The translations under genes were made by a program, and so were the position numbers. Positions 1 to 10,048 of a stretch of DNA of 64,000 nucleotides are shown here, in pieces. Under the pieces are notes generated by a model. That model saw nothing but the letters and a program-made list of their open reading frames with translations, was not told where the DNA came from and did not search any database. This DNA comes from Kibdelosporangium banguiense (lineage in GTDB: Bacteria > Actinomycetota > Actinomycetes > Mycobacteriales > Pseudonocardiaceae). The stretch covers positions 62,001-126,000 of the forward strand of contig NZ_JAGINW010000001.1 of assembly GCF_017876405.1 (NCBI RefSeq), given 5' to 3'. The number at the start of each line of letters is the position of its first letter. Position 1 is the first letter of the stretch.

Positions 1-35
1 CCGTGCCCAAGGATCCGACCCGCGTGAACTCCTGA
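1..35 (+). CDS. possible 3' end of an upstream gene (partial)
   Basis: One plus-strand frame is open from the window edge and ends at a TGA at 33-35, giving a tail VPKDPTRVNS. The neighbouring era gene is read convergently. In M. tuberculosis the gene beside era on that side is an amidase read in this orientation, so a plus-strand gene ending here is plausible. Ten residues cannot identify a family, so this is only a possible gene end. Confidence 0.25.
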   Translation, partial: VPKDPTRVNS

Positions 36-57
36 TCGGACCGATGGCGGGCGGGCA

Positions 58-963
58 TCAGAAACCCAGCCGGCGCAACTGCTTCGGGTCGCGCTGCCAG
101 TCCTTGGCGACCTTCACGTGCAGATCCAGGTAGACCTTCGTGCCCAGCAACGCCTCGATCTGGGTACGCGCGGCGGTGCCGACGCTCTTGAGCCGTTCGC
201 CCTTGTGCCCCAGGATGATTCCCTTCTGGGAGGGACGCTCCACATACAACTCGGCGCGCACGTCGATCAGGTCGTCGCGGCCTTCGCGGAACTCCATTTC
301 CTCGACCACCACGGCGATCGAGTGCGGCAGCTCGTCCCGTACGCCCTCAAGCGCGGCCTCTCGCACGAGTTCCGCGACGAGAGTCACCTCGGGCTCGTCG
401 GTGAGTTCCCCTTCGGGATACAGCGGCGGCCCGTCGGGCAACTGGGCGACCAGCAGGTCCGACAGCTGCCCGACCTGGAAGCCGTCGACCGCCGAGACCG
501 GGATGATGTCGGCGAACTCCATCAGGCCCTGCACCGCCACCAGCTGCTCGGCGATCTGCGCGGGCGTTGCCAGGTCGGTCTTGGTGATCACCGCGATCAC
601 CGGCGTGCGCCGGGAGACCTTGGCCAGCTGCTGGGCGATGAACCGGTCACCCGGCCCGGTGCGCTGGTCGGCGGGCACGCAGAAGCCGATCACGTCCACT
701 TCGGACCAGGTGGACATGACCAGGTCGTTGAGGCGCTGGCCGAGCAGGGTGCGGGGCCGGTGCAGGCCGGGGGTGTCCACAATGACCAGCTGGGCGTCCG
801 GCCGGTGCACGATGCCGCGGATGGCGTGCCGGGTGGTCTGCGGTTTGCTGGAGGTGATCGCGACCTTGGTACCGACCAGCGCATTGGTCAGTGTGGATTT
901 GCCCGCGTTGGGCCTGCCCACGAAGCACGCGAAACCTGACCTGTGGCCGTCGGGGATGTTCAC
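58..963 (-). CDS. era: GTPase Era, 16S rRNA maturation factor
   Basis: Era is an essential GTPase that binds the 3' end of 16S rRNA during 30S assembly. The 301-aa protein has the P-loop GRPNAGKS at residues 16-23, the G3 motif DTPG at 63-66, a G4 motif TKTD near 127 and a C-terminal KH domain with the GHKG loop (LGHKGERLK). Length matches the family. It is the last gene of a minus-strand run (phoH, ybeY, CorC-like, deaminase-like, era), the standard actinobacterial arrangement that groups ribosome-maturation genes. Confidence 0.96.
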   Translation of the reverse strand: MNIPDGHRSGFACFVGRPNAGKSTLTNALVGTKVAITSSKPQTTRHAIRGIVHRPDAQLVIVDTPGLHRPRTLLGQRLNDLVMSTWSEVDVIGFCVPADQRTGPGDRFIAQQLAKVSRRTPVIAVITKTDLATPAQIAEQLVAVQGLMEFADIIPVSAVDGFQVGQLSDLLVAQLPDGPPLYPEGELTDEPEVTLVAELVREAALEGVRDELPHSIAVVVEEMEFREGRDDLIDVRAELYVERPSQKGIILGHKGERLKSVGTAARTQIEALLGTKVYLDLHVKVAKDWQRDPKQLRRLGF

Positions 964-977
964 TTGCCCATTCTCGC

Positions 978-1310
978 CTATACGAGCTCGCCTGCCGCGT
1001 TGGCTCGCAAGACTGGGGCCGTGGGCGCCAGGTCGTGCACGGCAGCCAGCGAATCAGCGTCGACGGCGTCAGCGTCCGTGACCACTGCTGCGGCCTCCAG
1101 ACCGTCCGCTCCGCTGGCCACAGCAGCGGCCACGGCTGCCTGCAACGCGGTCAGTTTCAACGACGGCAACGCGACCGTGCAGGCGGAGTACGTACGCCCC
1201 ATGGTGTCGCGTACAGCGGCGCCCTCGGGTGCGCCAGTACGGGCCCGTGCCGACCGTGCCAACGTGATGATCTTGCTGTCCTCCGGGTCGAGCTCAGCCA
1301 CGCTCGGCAC
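978..1310 (-). CDS. cytidine deaminase-like protein, apparently lacking zinc ligands
   Basis: This 110-aa protein sits between the CorC-like gene and era, where M. tuberculosis has a cytidine deaminase-like gene (Rv2365c). Its layout resembles the deaminase fold: a [10 protein letters not shown] strand, an alanine-rich helix and an AAVVTDAD strand. I cannot find the HAE/CAE zinc-glutamate motif or the PCxxC pair needed for catalysis; the only cysteine is in SACTV. It is therefore probably a non-catalytic derivative. Its start overlaps the end of the upstream gene by 17 bp, so the two are likely co-translated. Confidence 0.75.
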   Translation of the reverse strand: MPSVAELDPEDSKIITLARSARARTGAPEGAAVRDTMGRTYSACTVALPSLKLTALQAAVAAAVASGADGLEAAAVVTDADAVDADSLAAVHDLAPTAPVLRANAAGELV

Positions 1311-2607
1311 TTCCTTCCGTCACGGGTACCTCGTCCAGCGATTTGGCGGCGCGGCAGACGACGACTGTGGTGATCCGCATCCGGCCGCGGCTGTCCTTGC
1401 CGCCCTCCGCACGCAACCGGAGCCCGGCGATCTCCGCCTCGGCCCCGGGCAACGGCACGCGGCCGAGGCGCTGCGCGAGCAGGCCACCCACTGTCTCGAC
1501 GTCCAGGTCCTCGAATTCGGCGCCGAACAGCTCGCCCAGGTCCTCCACCGGCAACCTGGAACTGACACGGACCGCGTCGTCGTCGAGATGCTCGATCGGC
1601 GGCCGGTCGTCGGTGTCGGACTCGTCGGTGATCTCGCCGACGATCTCCTCGATGATGTCCTCAATGGTCAGCAGCCCGGCTGTGCCGCCGTACTCGTCGA
1701 CCGCGATCGCCATGTGGTTGCGGGACAACTGCATCTCCTTGAGCAGATCGTCCAGCCGCTTGGTGTCGGGCACGAACTCCGCGGGCCGCATCAGCTCGGT
1801 GACCGGCCTGCTGACCTCCGCGTCCTCCAGCACACCCCGGACCAGGTCCTTGAGGTTCACCACACCGACGATGTCGTCCACGCTCTCACCGATCACCGGC
1901 AGCCGGGTGAACCCGGTACGCAACGAAAGCGCAAGCGCCTGGCGGACCGATTTGGACTGTTCGATCCAGATGATCTCGGTACGCGGCACCATCACCTCAC
2001 GCGCGATGGTCGCCCGCAGCTCGAAGACCGAGTGGATCATCTCCCGCTCGTCCTCGTCCACCACACCGCGCTCCCCCGCCAGGTCGACGAGTTCGCGCAG
2101 CTCCACCTCGGAAGAGAACGGGCCTTCCCGGAAACCACGGCCGGGCGTGATCGCGTTACCGATGACGATCAGCAACCGGCTCAACGGCCCCAGCACCATG
2201 CCCAGCACACGCACCGGCCCAGCGGCGACCAGGCCGACGGCGTAGGGGTGCTGACGGCCCAGCGTTCGAGGACCGACACCGACCAGCACGTACGAAACGA
2301 CGACCATGCCGACGCCCGCGATGAGCACGGCCAGACCGTCGGGCTGGATCAAGTTCAGGCACGCCACGGTGAACAGCACCGTGGCCACGAGTTCACACGT
2401 CAACCTGAGCAGCAGCAACAGGTTCACGTGCCGCGGCCGGTCGGCGACAACGACAAGCAGCTGGCGCGCACCGGCTCGGCCGGCCCGTGCCAGGCCTTCG
2501 ACACGGGCCCGGGATACGGCGCTCAGCGCGGCGTCCGCGGCGGCGAACAATCCCGCGACAAGCACCAGCAGCACCGCGACCACCAGCAAAGTAGCGGAGT
2601 TCGTCAC
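1294..2607 (-). CDS. CNNM/CorC-family membrane protein with CBS pair (hemolysin-like)
   Basis: The 437-aa protein has an N-terminal DUF21/CNNM membrane region (hydrophobic segments within about residues 5-150), a tandem CBS pair at about 195-310 ([36 protein letters not shown]) and a C-terminal CorC_HlyC domain rich in acidic residues. Family members are linked to Mg2+ or Co2+ efflux; the hemolysin name is historical. It is the gene between ybeY and era in many actinobacteria. The stop of ybeY lies 12 bp upstream of its start, consistent with one operon. Confidence 0.93.
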   Translation of the reverse strand: MTNSATLLVVAVLLVLVAGLFAAADAALSAVSRARVEGLARAGRAGARQLLVVVADRPRHVNLLLLLRLTCELVATVLFTVACLNLIQPDGLAVLIAGVGMVVVSYVLVGVGPRTLGRQHPYAVGLVAAGPVRVLGMVLGPLSRLLIVIGNAITPGRGFREGPFSSEVELRELVDLAGERGVVDEDEREMIHSVFELRATIAREVMVPRTEIIWIEQSKSVRQALALSLRTGFTRLPVIGESVDDIVGVVNLKDLVRGVLEDAEVSRPVTELMRPAEFVPDTKRLDDLLKEMQLSRNHMAIAVDEYGGTAGLLTIEDIIEEIVGEITDESDTDDRPPIEHLDDDAVRVSSRLPVEDLGELFGAEFEDLDVETVGGLLAQRLGRVPLPGAEAEIAGLRLRAEGGKDSRGRMRITTVVVCRAAKSLDEVPVTEGSAERG

Positions 2608-2619
2608 CGCGGGCCTCGC

Positions 2620-3168
2620 TCAGTCCTGAGGGCGTTTCGGCTCGTCGAGTCCCACGGCGCCCAGCACCTTGTCGTCGGCGCTGCGCTGCACCGCCAGACG
2701 TTTGGCTTCCGCCCGCGCGACCCGGAAGTCGGCGAGGATACGGTTCTGCAGCGAGAACATCTCGCGTTCCTCGGCCGGCTCGGCGTGGTCGTAGCCCAGC
2801 AGGTGCAGCACGCCGTGCACGGTCAGCAGATGCAGCTCGTCCAGCAGGCTGTGACCGGCTTTGCGGGCCTGTTCCTTGGCGAAGGCCGGACACAGCACGA
2901 TGTCGCCCAGAAGGGCCGGACCGGCCTCTGAGGCGTCCGGACGGCGTGCGGAGTCCAGCTCGTCCATCGGGAAGGCCATCACGTCGGTGGGACCGGGCAG
3001 GTCCATCCACCGCTCGTGCAGGTCGGCCATCACGTCCAGCTCGACGAGCAGCACGGACAGCTCGGCGAGCCGGCTGACGCTCATCCGGTCGAGGGCGAAC
3101 CGGGCGGCGGCGACGATCGAGGCGTCGTCGACCGCCACCCCGGATTCATTTGCTATCTCGATGCTCAA
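2620..3168 (-). CDS. ybeY: endoribonuclease YbeY (TTG start)
   Basis: YbeY is a metal-dependent endoribonuclease in 16S rRNA 3'-end maturation and ribosome quality control. The diagnostic [11 protein letters not shown] zinc site lies near residue 120. I place the start at TTG 3168-3166, giving 182 aa beginning [10 protein letters not shown]. It is preceded at good spacing by GAGGAT and begins just after the phoH stop. The upstream ATG at 3303 would lie inside phoH and add 45 residues of out-of-family sequence. It is tightly coupled with phoH and the CorC-like gene. Confidence 0.94.
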   Translation of the reverse strand: MSIEIANESGVAVDDASIVAAARFALDRMSVSRLAELSVLLVELDVMADLHERWMDLPGPTDVMAFPMDELDSARRPDASEAGPALLGDIVLCPAFAKEQARKAGHSLLDELHLLTVHGVLHLLGYDHAEPAEEREMFSLQNRILADFRVARAEAKRLAVQRSADDKVLGAVGLDEPKRPQD

Positions 3169-3178
3169 CTGAAGATCC

Positions 3179-4300
3179 TCATCGGCCCCGGCGGTCACTG
3201 CCCGTACGAGGCTTGCGTACTTCGACCTCGTCCTCGGTCGCCTGCCAGCGCTCGTACGCGTCCACGATGTCCGCGACGAGCTTGTGCCGCACGACGTCGG
3301 CACTGGTCAGCGTCGAGAAGTGGACGTCTTCCACGCCGTCGAGGATCTCCCGGACCACCTTGAGGCCGCTGCGCTGCCCGCCGGGCAGGTCGACCTGGGT
3401 GACGTCACCGGTGACCACGATCTTGGACGAGAAACCCAGCCGGGTCAGGAACATCTTCATCTGTTCCGGCGTGGTGTTCTGCGCCTCGTCGAGGATGATG
3501 AACGCGTCGTTGAGCGTGCGGCCACGCATGTACGCCAGTGGTGCGACCTCGATCGTGCCCGCCTGCGTGAGCCGCGGGATCGACTCCGGGTCGACCATGT
3601 CGTGCAGCGCGTCGTACAACGGCCGCAGGTACGGGTCGATCTTCTCGTACAGCGTGCCCGGCAGGTAGCCCAGCCGCTCGCCCGCCTCGACCGCAGGCCG
3701 GGTCAGGATGATCCGGTTGACCTGCTTGGCCTGCAACGCCTGCACGGCCTTGGCCATCGCCAGGTACGTCTTGCCGGTACCGGCGGGGCCGATGCCGAAC
3801 ACGACGGTGTGCTTGTCGATCGCGTCGACGTAGTGCTTCTGGTTGAGCGTCTTCGGCCGGATCGTACGGCCACGGCGCGAAAGGATGTCGAGGCTCAGCA
3901 CCTCGGCGGGAGACTCGGCCGTGCCGGCCGAGAGCATCGCGATCGTGCGCCGCACGGCGTCCGCGCCCAACTGCTGGCCACGGCCGGCGAGCGTCGCCAG
4001 CTCAGCGAAGACACGCTCGGCGAAGGCCACGTCGGCGGGCGTGCCCGACAGCGTGATCTCGTTGCCACGGACATGCACGTCCGCGGCGATGAGCTCTTCG
4101 ACGATGCGGAGGTTCTCGTCACGCGAACCCAGCAGCGACAGCAGGGCCGAGTCGGGCACGGAGAACCTGGACTGCGCGGGCGCTGCCTGGGAGGCGGACT
4201 GAGTGGCGGACTCCGACGGATCCACCTGAGATGAGCCGTTCTTCCCGTTGAGGGGAGTCTCGGATGGTCGGGCGGCTCCACCCTGTGCGGTACCGGCCAC
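3179..4300 (-). CDS. phoH: PhoH-family ATPase/helicase-like protein
   Basis: The 373-aa cytoplasmic ATPase has Walker A GPAGTGKT (about residue 175) and Walker B FIILDEAQ followed by [13 protein letters not shown], the PhoH-specific signature. The N-terminal 40 residues are polar and low-complexity, so the true start could be slightly downstream. phoH and ybeY are neighbours across most bacteria, and a role in RNA metabolism is inferred. Only 10 bp separate its stop from the ybeY TTG. Confidence 0.94.
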   Translation of the reverse strand: MAGTAQGGAARPSETPLNGKNGSSQVDPSESATQSASQAAPAQSRFSVPDSALLSLLGSRDENLRIVEELIAADVHVRGNEITLSGTPADVAFAERVFAELATLAGRGQQLGADAVRRTIAMLSAGTAESPAEVLSLDILSRRGRTIRPKTLNQKHYVDAIDKHTVVFGIGPAGTGKTYLAMAKAVQALQAKQVNRIILTRPAVEAGERLGYLPGTLYEKIDPYLRPLYDALHDMVDPESIPRLTQAGTIEVAPLAYMRGRTLNDAFIILDEAQNTTPEQMKMFLTRLGFSSKIVVTGDVTQVDLPGGQRSGLKVVREILDGVEDVHFSTLTSADVVRHKLVADIVDAYERWQATEDEVEVRKPRTGSDRRGR

Positions 4301-4404
4301 GAGGCCTCTGGCCTGCTTTCTGCGCTGAAGCGCCCTGCTCGTTGTTGGTCACTGTCACTTCTGATGCTAGCCGGACCGGGCGGCAAGTCGCAGCGAATAC
4401 CCGA

Positions 4405-4755
4405 TCAGGGGCGCCCGAAGAGACCCAACTGTTCCCCGCCGAGCAGGTGCATGTGCACATGGAACACGGTCTGCCCGGCATGCGCGCCGGTGTTGAACAC
4501 CAGCCGGTACCCAGGCTCGGCGAGCCCCTCCTGCTCAGCGATCCGCCCAGCGGCCAGCGTGAGATCCCCGAGCAACTCCGGCTGGTTGCCGGCCAGATCG
4601 ACCGCATCCCGGTAGTGGGCCCGCGGAACAATCAAAATATGAGTCGCAGCCTGCGGATGCAGGTCCCGAAACGCAAACGTGGTCTCAGTCTCGTGCACAA
4701 CAGTCGAAGGCAGTTCCCCGGCAACGATCCGGCAGAACAAGCACTCAGAGCTCAT
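4405..4755 (-). CDS. HIT-family nucleotide-binding hydrolase
   Basis: The 116-aa protein has the classic HINT organisation: an N-terminal CLFCRIVAGE zinc-type CxxC, an RDLHPQA strand, HILIVPRAHY, and the histidine triad HVHMH near residue 100 followed by LLGGEQLG. HINT enzymes hydrolyse adenosine 5'-phosphoramidates and related dinucleotides. It precedes phoH on the same strand by about 100 bp and may share its transcript. Length is typical. Confidence 0.94.
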   Translation of the reverse strand: MSSECLFCRIVAGELPSTVVHETETTFAFRDLHPQAATHILIVPRAHYRDAVDLAGNQPELLGDLTLAAGRIAEQEGLAEPGYRLVFNTGAHAGQTVFHVHMHLLGGEQLGLFGRP

Positions 4756-4897
4756 GCGCGAAGACTAATGGCAGTCCGCTGAACCGAACGCACCCACCGA
4801 CGAACACTCCCAGCCCCGAAACTTGGTATACCGAATCGCTGGCGCTGGTCCAAGCGAAAAGCGCCCAGCGCTGGTTCAAAAGGAGCACGCACCGTGG

Positions 4898-4923
4898 GGG
4901 TTTGGGGGCTCGGCCCCCCAAAA
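4898..4923. repeat. G-tract/C-tract palindrome
   Basis: TTTGGGGG at 4901-4908 is followed by a short CTCGG loop and a complementary C-tract ending in AAA, forming a strong hairpin with A/T flanks. It could terminate transcription in either direction or be one copy of a dispersed intergenic element. I found no identical copy elsewhere in the window. Confidence 0.55.
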
Positions 4924-4950
4924 ATTGGCGAAGCTGACCGGCCCACCGCA

Positions 4951-5035
4951 CCGCAGCGGAGCAAGAAACAGAAGCGCGAAGCGCGAAGGTTTGGACGCTC
5001 CGCTGCGGCTGGGCATAGGCCCGCCGCAGCGGAGC
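4951..5035. repeat. 12-bp repeat CCGCAGCGGAGC in three copies (two direct, one inverted)
   Basis: CCGCAGCGGAGC occurs at 4951-4962 and 5024-5035, and its exact reverse complement GCTCCGCTGCGG lies at 4997-5008. The copies can form alternative stem-loops with the inverted copy pairing left or right. Function is unknown; it may be a REP-like intergenic element. Confidence 0.6.
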
Positions 5036-5286
5036 TCCGCCGGACCGAGGGGGGAGGTGTCCGGCGGCTTTACTGACGCCCTCTCAGGGCGCCAAGTTCA
5101 GGTGCACTCTTGTGAGTGCAATGACCTCGGCCTTCGAGGCAGAGCGTAGACCGTCCATAACCGGGTGCGCCACCAGGTGGGGCAAATTGATCTTTCCCAA
5201 TGGGCGGCAACCTCCTTCAGTGTACGCGCGTCATCACCTTTGGAGCGTTCGCTCCGGCTTGCACACCAAATGGAAGGATCTCGTAC

Positions 5287-6849
5287 GTGCGTGTGAAATC
5301 TGGGGGTGTCGCGGCCAGGCTCACCGTTCTGACGGTGGCTGCCGCGACGGTGTTCACTGCGGTTCCCGCAGTGGGCGCGGCCGCTGCGGAAGTGGCCACA
5401 CCAAGGCTGACCTGGGCCGATTGCCAGGACGGGTTCGTGTGCAGCACCGCGAAGGTGCCGCTGGACTACGACCAGCCCAACGGCACCAAGATCGACCTCG
5501 CGTTGATCAAACTGCCCGCGCCCGATCAGGCTCGCAAGATCGGCACGTTGTTCGTGAACTTCGGCGGCCCGGGCGGGTCCGGGCTGCAGCGGCTGCGGCA
5601 GCGTGCCAAATGGCCTTATCTGTTCTCCGATGAACTTCGGTCCCGGTTCGATCTGGTCTCATGGGATCCTCGAGGGATCGGGCACAGCGCTCCGGTGAAC
5701 TGTTTCGACTCGCTCGCCGAGCAGGAGGCGTTCCTCGCCTCGATTCCGGAGATGCCAGTGGATCCGGCCGGTGAGGCACCGTTCTACGCCAAGTCGAAGG
5801 AGTACGCCGACCGCTGTGCGCAGAAGGCCGGTCGCATCCTCGAGCACGCGTCCACGGCGAACACCGCGCGTGACCTCGATGTGCTGCGGCGTGCGGTCGG
5901 TGACAGCAAGCTGACCTATCACGGCATTTCGTACGGCACACACCTCGGTGCGGTCTACGCCAATCTGTTCCCGAACAACATCCGGGCGATGGTGTTCGAC
6001 GGGTCGATGGACTTCAAGGGCAATGCCACCGGGCACGGCGACACCGGGTTCAAGGTCCCGCTGGACACCCGGCAGGACGTGTCCCGGGGTGTCTCGGAGA
6101 CCTTCGAGCAGTTCCTGAAGGTGTGCGCGCAGTCCGGGCCGAAATGCGCGTTCTCGTCGGGTGACCTGAAGGCCAAGTGGGCCGCGATCGCCACCCGCGC
6201 GCAGCAGGGCCCGATCACGATCCAGGGTGACAAGGGTCCGGAGACGTGGACCTATTCGGGCATTCTCAACATCACCTGGGATCTGGCGTCGGTCAGCTCG
6301 TGGCCGGACATCGCCAAGTTGTTCCAGCGCCTGTACGACGCCCGCGACACCACGGCCCAGCGTTCCACCGCTCGGTCGGTGAACCCGGTGAAGGGCGAGC
6401 CGTACACGGCGAACCGCAGTGACGCGTTCAACGCCATCCAGTGCTCCGACAGCAACTTTCCTACCGACACGGCGGCCTACAGCCGGTACGCGGTGTCGGA
6501 GGACAAGCGGATCCCGTACTTCGGACGGCTGAGCGTGTTCGACATGATGAGCTGCGCGTTCTGGCAGCCGAAGGACAAGGACCGGTACACCGGGCCGTGG
6601 AACCGCCGTACCTCCGCGGAGATCCTAATCATCAACAACCGGTACGACCCGTCGACCCCGTTGCACGGTGCCCGGGACGGCGCGGCGGAACTGGCCAGGG
6701 CCAGGGTGTTCGTCACCGAGGGCTACGGCCACTCCTCGATGCTCGCGCCGAGCACGTGCACCGAGCAGGTCAAGCGGGACTACCTGATCTCCGGGGCGTT
6801 CCCGGCGCCGGGCAAGGTCTGCACGCTGGACGCGAACCCGTTCGGCTGA
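5287..6849 (+). CDS. secreted alpha/beta hydrolase, tripeptidyl aminopeptidase (TAP) family
   Basis: The GTG at 5287 follows GGAAGGA at good spacing and begins a signal peptide (VRVKSGGVAARLTVLTVAAATV, cleavage probably near AAAAEVA), so I prefer it to the ATG at 5200; the protein is 520 aa. The nucleophile motif GISYGTH (GxSxG type) and the C-terminal TAP-like region with NNRYDPSTP and EGYGHSS supply Ser, Asp and His. Members release tri- or dipeptides from exported proteins. Cysteines in paired positions (DCQDGFVC, CFDS, KVC) suggest extracellular disulfides. It converges with rsmE with no gap. Confidence 0.9.
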   Translation: MRVKSGGVAARLTVLTVAAATVFTAVPAVGAAAAEVATPRLTWADCQDGFVCSTAKVPLDYDQPNGTKIDLALIKLPAPDQARKIGTLFVNFGGPGGSGLQRLRQRAKWPYLFSDELRSRFDLVSWDPRGIGHSAPVNCFDSLAEQEAFLASIPEMPVDPAGEAPFYAKSKEYADRCAQKAGRILEHASTANTARDLDVLRRAVGDSKLTYHGISYGTHLGAVYANLFPNNIRAMVFDGSMDFKGNATGHGDTGFKVPLDTRQDVSRGVSETFEQFLKVCAQSGPKCAFSSGDLKAKWAAIATRAQQGPITIQGDKGPETWTYSGILNITWDLASVSSWPDIAKLFQRLYDARDTTAQRSTARSVNPVKGEPYTANRSDAFNAIQCSDSNFPTDTAAYSRYAVSEDKRIPYFGRLSVFDMMSCAFWQPKDKDRYTGPWNRRTSAEILIINNRYDPSTPLHGARDGAAELARARVFVTEGYGHSSMLAPSTCTEQVKRDYLISGAFPAPGKVCTLDANPFG

Positions 6850-7584
6850 TCACCAACGAGTAGTGAGGGCGCCGAGGGCTCCCAGAGCCACGGCGGCCGC
6901 GGTGGAGGCGCGCAGGACGGTCGATCCCAATCGGACGGCCTGCGCGCCCGCACCTTCAAGCGCGGCAATCTCTTCGTCGCTGACGCCACCTTCGGGTCCG
7001 ACGACGAGAACGATGTCCCCTTGCTTGGGCAGGGAGACATCGGCCAGCCGGAGTCCGGCCGAGCCCTCCAGCACCAGCCCCGTCTTCCCGTCGACGATGT
7101 CGAGCAAACCCTTGGTGGTCACGGGTTCCAGGACCTCGGGCACCCACGCGCGGCGGGCTTGTTTGGCGGCTTCACGCACGGTGTTCCGCAGGCGTGCCAA
7201 GGCTTTTTCCGCGCGCGGACCGTCGTCCCACTTGACCACGCACCGGGCGGCGCGCCACGGGACGATCGCGTCGGCACCGGCTTCGGTCGCCAGTTCGACC
7301 GCGAGTTCACCGCGATCGCCTTTGACCAAGGCCTGCGCGACGATCACCCGCGGCTGCGGCGCGGGCACGTCGGCTCGCTCGATCACCCGCAGTTGCAAGG
7401 AATCCTTGCCCACCGGGGCTTCGACGACACAGGTCGCGAGGCCGCCGGCACCGTCGGACAATGTCAGCGTTTCCCCGGCGCGCAGGCGTTTGACCGTTGC
7501 CGCGTGCCTGCCTTCCGGGCCGTCGAGAATCGTTTGCGGCCCGGTCGGTAGTGCGTCGACGAGAAAGAGCGGGGGCGTGCTCAC
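6850..7584 (-). CDS. rsmE: 16S rRNA (uracil1498-N3)-methyltransferase RsmE
   Basis: The 244-aa SPOUT methyltransferase methylates U1498 of 16S rRNA using SAM. The C-terminal trefoil-knot signature is clear: [20 protein letters not shown] near 190, then [13 protein letters not shown]. An N-terminal PUA-like domain ([14 protein letters not shown]) is present. It overlaps the 3' end of dnaJ by 4 bp (ATGA), the conserved hrcA-dnaJ-rsmE order. Confidence 0.95.
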   Translation of the reverse strand: MSTPPLFLVDALPTGPQTILDGPEGRHAATVKRLRAGETLTLSDGAGGLATCVVEAPVGKDSLQLRVIERADVPAPQPRVIVAQALVKGDRGELAVELATEAGADAIVPWRAARCVVKWDDGPRAEKALARLRNTVREAAKQARRAWVPEVLEPVTTKGLLDIVDGKTGLVLEGSAGLRLADVSLPKQGDIVLVVGPEGGVSDEEIAALEGAGAQAVRLGSTVLRASTAAAVALGALGALTTRW

Positions 7585-8738
7585 CGGCGGTGCGAGCGGA
7601 GACGGGAGAACAGCCCGCCGCCCTTACCGTTTGTCGTGGCGAGGCCGCCCTCGTCTTCCCCCCGCAGGGTCGCCAGCTCTCGCAACAGTTCCGTCTGCCG
7701 GGCATCGAGCCTGGTCGGTACTTCGACATCGACGTGCACGTGCAGGTCGCCACGGCCGTCGACGCGGCCGGACTGACGCAGCTTCGGCATGCCGCGGCCG
7801 CCCATCACGAGCTCGGTCCCGTGCTGCGTTCCGGCCTCAAGTTCCAGCTCTTCCACGCCGTCGAGCGTCTCGAGAGGCAGCACCGCGCCGAGCGCGGCCG
7901 TGGTCATCGGGACGCGAAGCGTGCAGTGCAGATCCGCACCCGCACGTTCGAACGTGGCGTGCGGCTGCTCCTCCACCTCGACGTACAGGTCGCCTGCGGG
8001 GCCGCCGCCAGGACCGACCTCGCCCTGCCCGGACAACCGGACGCGCATACCGTCCGCGACGCCCGGCGGCACCTTCGCGACGATCGTGCGCCGCGAACGC
8101 ACACGGCCATCGCCCGCGCACTGCCGGCACGGGTCAGGAATGACCTCGCCAAGCCCACGGCATACCGGGCAAGGCCGCGCGGTGACGACCTGACCGAGGA
8201 ACGAACGCTGCACGGCCTGGATCTCGCCACGCCCGCCACAGGTCTCACATACCTCAGGCGACGTGCCGTCAGCACAACCCGAACCACGGCACAGCTCGCA
8301 CAGGATCGCGGTGTCGACCGTCAGTTCACGGCTCACACCGGAGAAGCACTCTTCGAGCGAGAGCTGCAGCCGGATCAACGCGTCCGCGCCTGGCTGCACG
8401 CGGCTACGCGGCCCGCGCGCTCCACCCGCGGCAGCGCCGAAGAACGCGTCCATGATGTCGCCGAGGCCGAACCCCGAGAACGGGTCGCGCATCCCGCCGC
8501 CTGAGGCGGCGTTCTCCAGCGGGTCGCCGCCCATGTCGACGATCTTGCGCTTCTGCGGGTCCGACAGCACCTCGTAGGCCGCCGTCACTTCCTTGAACCG
8601 CTGCTGCGCCGCCTCATCCGGATTGACGTCCGGGTGCAGCTCACGCGCCAGTTTGCGGTAGGCGCGCTTGATCTCGTCGGCGCCGGCGTCCCGGCGTACG
8701 CCGAGGATGCCGTAATAGTCCCTGGCCACCTTGGTCAT
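7581..8738 (-). CDS. dnaJ: chaperone DnaJ (second actinobacterial type, DnaJ2)
   Basis: The 385-aa co-chaperone stimulates DnaK. It has an N-terminal J domain with HPD (ELHPDVNP, about residue 36), a Gly/Phe-rich linker, four zinc-finger CxxCxGxG repeats ([32 protein letters not shown]) and C-terminal substrate-binding barrels. Location downstream of hrcA rather than in a dnaK-grpE operon marks it as the DnaJ2-type copy. A separate dnaK operon is expected elsewhere. Confidence 0.95.
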   Translation of the reverse strand: MTKVARDYYGILGVRRDAGADEIKRAYRKLARELHPDVNPDEAAQQRFKEVTAAYEVLSDPQKRKIVDMGGDPLENAASGGGMRDPFSGFGLGDIMDAFFGAAAGGARGPRSRVQPGADALIRLQLSLEECFSGVSRELTVDTAILCELCRGSGCADGTSPEVCETCGGRGEIQAVQRSFLGQVVTARPCPVCRGLGEVIPDPCRQCAGDGRVRSRRTIVAKVPPGVADGMRVRLSGQGEVGPGGGPAGDLYVEVEEQPHATFERAGADLHCTLRVPMTTAALGAVLPLETLDGVEELELEAGTQHGTELVMGGRGMPKLRQSGRVDGRGDLHVHVDVEVPTRLDARQTELLRELATLRGEDEGGLATTNGKGGGLFSRLRSHRR

Positions 8739-8811
8739 GTCCTCCTGCCGCAGTGCGGTTCGCGGTGTGCCACCGCACCCGGCTCTGCCCCGTAGTTCGT
8801 CGAGCTGTGGT

Positions 8812-9834
8812 TCATCGAGCCGTCAGAATCTCTCCGACATAGTTCGCAACCGCCCGGACGGCCGCGATAGTTCCCGGGTAGTCCATCCGCGTCGGTCCGA
8901 CGACACCCATGCCGCCGAGCAGCTCCGCGCCGCCGTAACCGATCGAGACTACAGAGGTGCTGCGCATCTCTTCGGCCTCGTTCTCGCCGCCGATGTGCAC
9001 AGTGAGCGTGCCAGGGTCACGCGCGGACGCGAGCAGCTTGAGGATGACGACCTGTTCCTCAAGCGCTTCGAGCACCTGGCGCAGTGAGCCTGGGAAGTCC
9101 GAGACGTTCCTGGTCAGGTTGGCCGTGCCGCCGAGCACGAGCCGCTCCTCGGGGTGCTCGACCAGCGACTCGACCAGCACCGAGCCGATCCGGATCATCA
9201 GATCGCGCAGGTCCGACGGCGCGGCCTCGACCAGTTCGGCCACCTTCGCGGCGGCCTCGACCATCCGGTGGCCGGCCAGCGCGGCGTTGATCATCGACCG
9301 GATCCGGGCCAGGCAGTCCTCGGTGACCACGTCGCCGAGATCGATCATCCGCTGGTCGACCCGGCCGGTGTCGGTGATCATCACGAGCATCGCGCGCGCA
9401 GGCGTGATCAGGACCAGCTCGATGTGCCGGACCGTGGAGCGGGCCAGCGTCGGGTACTGCACGACCGCGACCTGCCTGGTCAGCTGGGCCAGCAGCCGGA
9501 CGCTGCGGCGCAGTACGTCGTCCAGGTCGACCGCGCCGTCCAGGAACGTGCCGATCGCCCGGCGCTCGGCCGACGACAACGGCTTGACCTCGGACAACCG
9601 GTCGACGAACAGGCGGTAGCCCTTGTCGGTCGGGATCCGGCCCGCGCTGGTGTGCGGCTGCGTGATGTAGCCGTCCTCTTCCAGCGACGCCATGTCGTTG
9701 CGGACCGTCGCGCTGGAAACGCCCAGGTTGTGCCGGTCGACGATGGCCTTCGAGGCCACCGGCTCATGGTTGGACACATAGTCGGCGACGATCGCGCGCA
9801 GCACTTCGAACCGACGCTCGTCGGCGTTCACCAC
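8812..9834 (-). CDS. hrcA: heat-inducible transcription repressor HrcA
   Basis: The 340-aa repressor has an N-terminal winged helix ([19 protein letters not shown] and [18 protein letters not shown]) and the HrcA core including [14 protein letters not shown] and the C-terminal [18 protein letters not shown] signature. HrcA binds CIRCE elements to repress groE/dnaK-type genes. I found no CIRCE inverted repeat upstream of this gene or of dnaJ, so its targets are probably elsewhere. The dnaJ start is about 70 bp downstream. Confidence 0.95.
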   Translation of the reverse strand: MVNADERRFEVLRAIVADYVSNHEPVASKAIVDRHNLGVSSATVRNDMASLEEDGYITQPHTSAGRIPTDKGYRLFVDRLSEVKPLSSAERRAIGTFLDGAVDLDDVLRRSVRLLAQLTRQVAVVQYPTLARSTVRHIELVLITPARAMLVMITDTGRVDQRMIDLGDVVTEDCLARIRSMINAALAGHRMVEAAAKVAELVEAAPSDLRDLMIRIGSVLVESLVEHPEERLVLGGTANLTRNVSDFPGSLRQVLEALEEQVVILKLLASARDPGTLTVHIGGENEAEEMRSTSVVSIGYGGAELLGGMGVVGPTRMDYPGTIAAVRAVANYVGEILTAR

Positions 9835-10048
9835 GACCCCTCCCCGCCTGGACGTTTCACCCGTACCCCGTCAAGTTTACGGAGCCTTCCGGCAACCCGA
9901 TGCCACCACTTGGTACCAGTGCATTCCCGCTGCGCCCGGACCCGCCCCGACACGCCGGGTACCCCGTTACCGGCCGGCGACATGTTCGTGTGGAAAAATC
10001 AAGTGCGGACGCGGTGTGACCGGCTGGATCTCAAGTAAGGAGGGTGCT

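Larger units (their letters stand above)
4756..5286. other. 531-bp intergenic region, repeat-rich, no gene recognised
   Basis: This gap between the divergent HIT and hydrolase genes holds no convincing coding sequence. It contains a GC-rich palindrome near 4901-4923 and three copies of a 12-mer (two direct, one inverted) between 4951 and 5035. The right half, from about 5050, is less biased and presumably carries the promoter of the hydrolase gene, but I cannot assign -35/-10 boxes with confidence. Confidence 0.7.

Noticed and set aside
943..2931. 662-aa plus-strand open frame opposite the CorC/YbeY genes
   Set aside because: Antisense frame of GC-rich genes with strong protein homology on the minus strand; its product is low-complexity and has no recognisable domain.
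8739..8811. CIRCE element for HrcA near dnaJ or hrcA
   Set aside because: No TTAGCACTC-N9-GAGTGCTAA-like inverted repeat is visible here or upstream of hrcA.
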